DNA of 64,000 bases from Shewanella mesophila (GTDB lineage: Bacteria > Pseudomonadota > Gammaproteobacteria > Enterobacterales > Shewanellaceae): assembly GCF_019457515.1 (NCBI RefSeq), contig NZ_CP080421.1, positions 1,922,001-1,986,000 of the forward strand, in the 5' to 3' direction. Below, piece after piece: positions 61,710 through 64,000 of this stretch (positions within the stretch are counted from its first letter, which is position 1; each line of letters begins with the position of its first letter). The notes beneath the pieces are model-generated. The model saw only the letters and a list, made by a program, of their open reading frames with translations. It was not told the origin of the DNA and searched no databases. The position numbers and the translations under genes were made by a program.

Positions 61710-62831
61710 ATGCTAAAGCAAGTAACTCCAATTTTGCTGATTGCAGCTGTCACGGCTTGTAGTTCACCAATAGATAGACGTCAGGCTAACGGTAATGATG
61801 ATTATGCTGTGTTGGAGCCTCAACAAAGATTAGTTATTCCCGAAGGTTTGAACGAACCTAAGTACAGTACCGAGTACGAGATCCCTAGTGTTAGTAGTAA
61901 AGCTGATACCGATCTTGTGGGTAAAAAGCTTGATATCAGGCCGCCATTGCAAGTATTGCCTATGGCTGAAGGCACCCATGTTGAAGAGTCAAGTGACAGT
62001 ATTAAAATTGTCGTCGAATCTATCGATAATGATGTCGATCTCAGGCAAGAGTTATTTACTATTTTGACTGAATATTTAAATAGTAAATCAATCAAGATGG
62101 TTAAAGATGATTATGCCGCTGGCATTATCGAGACTGACTGGATTGAAAATCAAGAAGTGATTGAATCTAACATGTGGGGCAGCGATGAGATCTACCTTGT
62201 CCGTCAACGCTATCGTTTTACTCTAGATGTTAGACCTCACGGCCGTAGTGGTAATTTAGCGATTGAACTTGTTGAACATGAAGAAAGCTTCGACGGTAAA
62301 GATCAAGACATAGTACTGAGTGGCGAAGATAAGCGTCGTTATACTGTCGATATGCTGAATAACACCATTGCTTACATGAGTGTTAAACGGGCTAAAATGC
62401 TTAAGGCTAAGCGTTTACGTGAAAGTCTCGGTATCGATGTAGAGCTCGTTAAGGCTAAACCCGTTGCCGAAGGCGAAAAGGCTGAAGTGAGCTATTGGTT
62501 GGCACAAGCACCGTATGCTCGTACATGGGAGCGTTTACGTATCGTGTTGCCAGAAATGGGCTTCGAGATCGTCGATATGGATAGTAATAAAGGCCTATAC
62601 TACATCAACGTGAACGATGACTCTGGTTTCTGGAGTTCATTATGGAACGATAAGAAGTTACCTGTGAAGGAAGGTTCATATCGTCTTCGTGTTGAAGAGG
62701 ACAAGCTCGACAGTAAGATGTCACGGATTTACCTAAATGATATGGCTGATGAGCCTGTCGGTAATGATGTTGTCGAAGCCGTTTATGACGGATTATCTGA
62801 ATTGATGAAAGAAGATCGCAAAGTCAGATAA
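61710..62831 (+). CDS. bamC: Outer-membrane lipoprotein BamC
   Basis: BamC is a lipoprotein of the BAM complex that inserts beta-barrels into the outer membrane. The 373-residue precursor has a lipoprotein signal (MLKQVTPILLIAAVTACSSP) with the lipid-modified Cys at residue 17 and no Asp at +2, so it goes to the outer membrane. A long unstructured N-terminal part (BamD contact) follows, with IPEGLNEPKYSTEYEIP. Two helix-grip domains come next (about 95-205 and 245-370). It is co-transcribed with dapA. A terminator lies at 62847. Confidence 0.95.
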   Translation: MLKQVTPILLIAAVTACSSPIDRRQANGNDDYAVLEPQQRLVIPEGLNEPKYSTEYEIPSVSSKADTDLVGKKLDIRPPLQVLPMAEGTHVEESSDSIKIVVESIDNDVDLRQELFTILTEYLNSKSIKMVKDDYAAGIIETDWIENQEVIESNMWGSDEIYLVRQRYRFTLDVRPHGRSGNLAIELVEHEESFDGKDQDIVLSGEDKRRYTVDMLNNTIAYMSVKRAKMLKAKRLRESLGIDVELVKAKPVAEGEKAEVSYWLAQAPYARTWERLRIVLPEMGFEIVDMDSNKGLYYINVNDDSGFWSSLWNDKKLPVKEGSYRLRVEEDKLDSKMSRIYLNDMADEPVGNDVVEAVYDGLSELMKEDRKVR

Positions 62832-62846
62832 TAGACAAGAATAGAT

Positions 62847-62878
62847 AAAAAGGAGGCTGATATAGCCTCCTTTTTTTT
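62847..62878 (+). terminator. Terminator of dapA-bamC
   Basis: AAAAAGGAGGCT / AGCCTCCTTTTT with GATAT loop and a run of eight T. Confidence 0.92.
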
Positions 62879-62995
62879 GGCTATTTTTTAGCTTTTTTGA
62901 GCCCATAGCATTGCATGAGCCCATTTTTGCCATATAGTTGAGTAATACTTTTAGCGTATTTCGATCTAGGTGAGATTGAGCTCAATGGAGAGTAG

Positions 62996-64000
62996 ATGGC
63001 CGCAAAATTGCAGCTGCAAGATATCGAAGCGAAATATTTAAAAATTGTCAGTGAGTTTGCTATCGATATGTTATCCCTTCAGGGGATAGATAATATATTG
63101 TGGCATCTTGCACAAAATGTCGTCGCGCAACTTGGCTTTGATGATGTGGTCATCTATCTGCTCGATGAAAAAAGGGACGTCTTGATACAGAAGGCGAGTT
63201 TTGGGGCAAAAAATCCGAAAGACCATGAGATATTAACGCCAATCGAATTAAAGTTGGGCGAGGGCGTTGTTGGCCAAGTCGCCGAGACTAAACGGCCGCT
63301 CTTGATAGGTGATACCCGGCTGTACGCTAACTATATTGTTGACGATGCCCCTAGACTCTCCGAGTTAGCAGTGCCTATGCTCGTTGAAGGCGAAGTTGTC
63401 GGCGTGATTGATACCGAACATCCCAAGAAGAACTTTTATAATGAGCAGCACGAGCGCACTCTCTTTGCTTTAGCGTCTATTACCGCATTAAAGATTCATA
63501 AAGCAAAAACCTTAGTAAAATTACAAAATACCATCGAAGAACTTGAATATTCGAGCAAAATCCAAGATACCTTATTTGAAATCGCCGAGATTATCTTTGA
63601 AACCGACAATATCAATACGTTTTATAGTCGATTACATCAATGTATCGGTAGGTTAACCTTTGCCAAAAATTTCTACGTTGCCATCTTAGACGAAGATGGT
63701 AGTACATTAAGCTTTCCCTACCATGTGGATGAGTTCGATAAGATTGAGCAAAATGCAAGAATCGCCATCGATCCAACATTTTTAAGTATTACTGGCTATG
63801 TATTGTTGAAAAATAAACCCTTATTGGCTACTGAAGCTCAGCTCAATGCTATGGTAGCAGCGGGTGATATTCATATTAACGGTAAAGTGCCAAATGCGTG
63901 GTTGGGGGTTCCCTTCGGTGATGAGTACTTTAAAGGCATTGTGGTGGTGCAAAGCTACCTCGATAGCGACCAATTCGAGCAGAACGATAAACAGCTTCTG
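62996..64000 (+). CDS. GAF-domain sensor/signalling protein (5' part, cut by window end)
   Basis: The open frame from ATG 62996 runs to the window end: 335 residues with no stop. It begins MAAKLQLQDIEAKYLKIVSE. A first GAF domain covers about residues 20-170 (LAQNVVAQLGFDDVVIYLLD, GEGVVGQVAETKRPLLIGDT, VPMLVEGEVVGVIDTEH), then a coiled-coil link (KLQNTIEELEYSSKIQDTLF), then a second GAF-like region at about 195-335 (ITGYVLLKNKPLL, WLGVPFGDEYFKGIVVVQSY). The C-terminal output (kinase, GGDEF or EAL) lies beyond the window. TGGAGAG is six bases before the ATG. It is probably a redox- or ligand-sensing signalling protein. Confidence 0.85.
   Translation, partial: MAAKLQLQDIEAKYLKIVSEFAIDMLSLQGIDNILWHLAQNVVAQLGFDDVVIYLLDEKRDVLIQKASFGAKNPKDHEILTPIELKLGEGVVGQVAETKRPLLIGDTRLYANYIVDDAPRLSELAVPMLVEGEVVGVIDTEHPKKNFYNEQHERTLFALASITALKIHKAKTLVKLQNTIEELEYSSKIQDTLFEIAEIIFETDNINTFYSRLHQCIGRLTFAKNFYVAILDEDGSTLSFPYHVDEFDKIEQNARIAIDPTFLSITGYVLLKNKPLLATEAQLNAMVAAGDIHINGKVPNAWLGVPFGDEYFKGIVVVQSYLDSDQFEQNDKQLL

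Overview
The window is an ordinary stretch of gammaproteobacterial chromosome, almost certainly from a marine Shewanella. The evidence is gene order and protein type: pepN-DUF2835, gdhB-pyrD-zapC, rlmL-uup-DUF3466-rmf-fabA, a GntR-controlled prpB-prpC-acnD-prpF cluster, uvrY-uvrC-pgsA followed by tRNA-Gly/Cys/Leu, prkA-yeaH-spoVR, sodB/grxD, and gcvR-bcp/dapA-bamC. The genus call rests on recalled synteny and protein families, not on a database search. No rRNA and no CRISPR array were seen.

Layout. 1-2966: tail of an unidentified gene, aminopeptidase N and a small DUF2835 protein. 3287-10114: a four-gene envelope operon (DUF1302 beta-barrel, DUF1329, YCF48-like propeller, MMPL/RND transporter) that resembles a hydrophobic-compound or lipid transport system. 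It is preceded by a palindrome resembling a PsrA (fatty-acid regulator) operator. 10373-16996: NAD-glutamate dehydrogenase, PyrD and ZapC, with a dense GATC cluster before zapC. 17198-17566: two intact initiator tRNA-Met genes flanking a degenerate third copy that carries hairpin replacements. 17843-24367: RlmKL, a glutaredoxin-like protein, Uup, a DUF3466 surface protein with a GlyGly-CTERM-like tail, and RMF. 24429-26734 (minus strand): FabA behind a FabR-type operator, then a Lon-like protease.

26953-30505 is the accessory region, next to a tRNA-Ser. It is a small chromosomal integron. The integrase gene has lost its normal 3' end to a MITE-like element. An attI region with a strong Pc-like promoter follows, then two cassettes (GNAT acetyltransferase; VOC/glyoxalase-fold protein), each ending in a recognisable attC. 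After that come a decayed IS91-type transposase fragment and a heptanucleotide tandem repeat. 30537-37517 is the 2-methylcitrate (propionate) pathway with repeated TTGTCGACAA palindromes in front of and inside its GntR regulator gene.

37820-41388: GacA/UvrY-type regulator, UvrC, PgsA and the tRNA Gly-Cys-Leu operon. 41658-44105: an L,D-transpeptidase, a Tat-exported YcbK-type protein and ribosomal protein L25 with a leader hairpin. 44187-48974 (minus): SpoVR, YeaH and PrkA. 49213-64000 is housekeeping: SodB/GrxD, UraA, DUF2066, Hda, DUF2069, ArsC-like, BepA, TusA-like, PerM, ArgP/ArgO, Bcp, GcvR, DapA, BamC, and the start of a GAF-domain sensor protein that runs off the end.

The items most worth a second look are the MITE-truncated integron integrase and its tiny array, the hairpin-disrupted initiator tRNA copy, the phased GATC cluster before zapC, and the putative lipid-transport operon with its fatty-acid-type operator.
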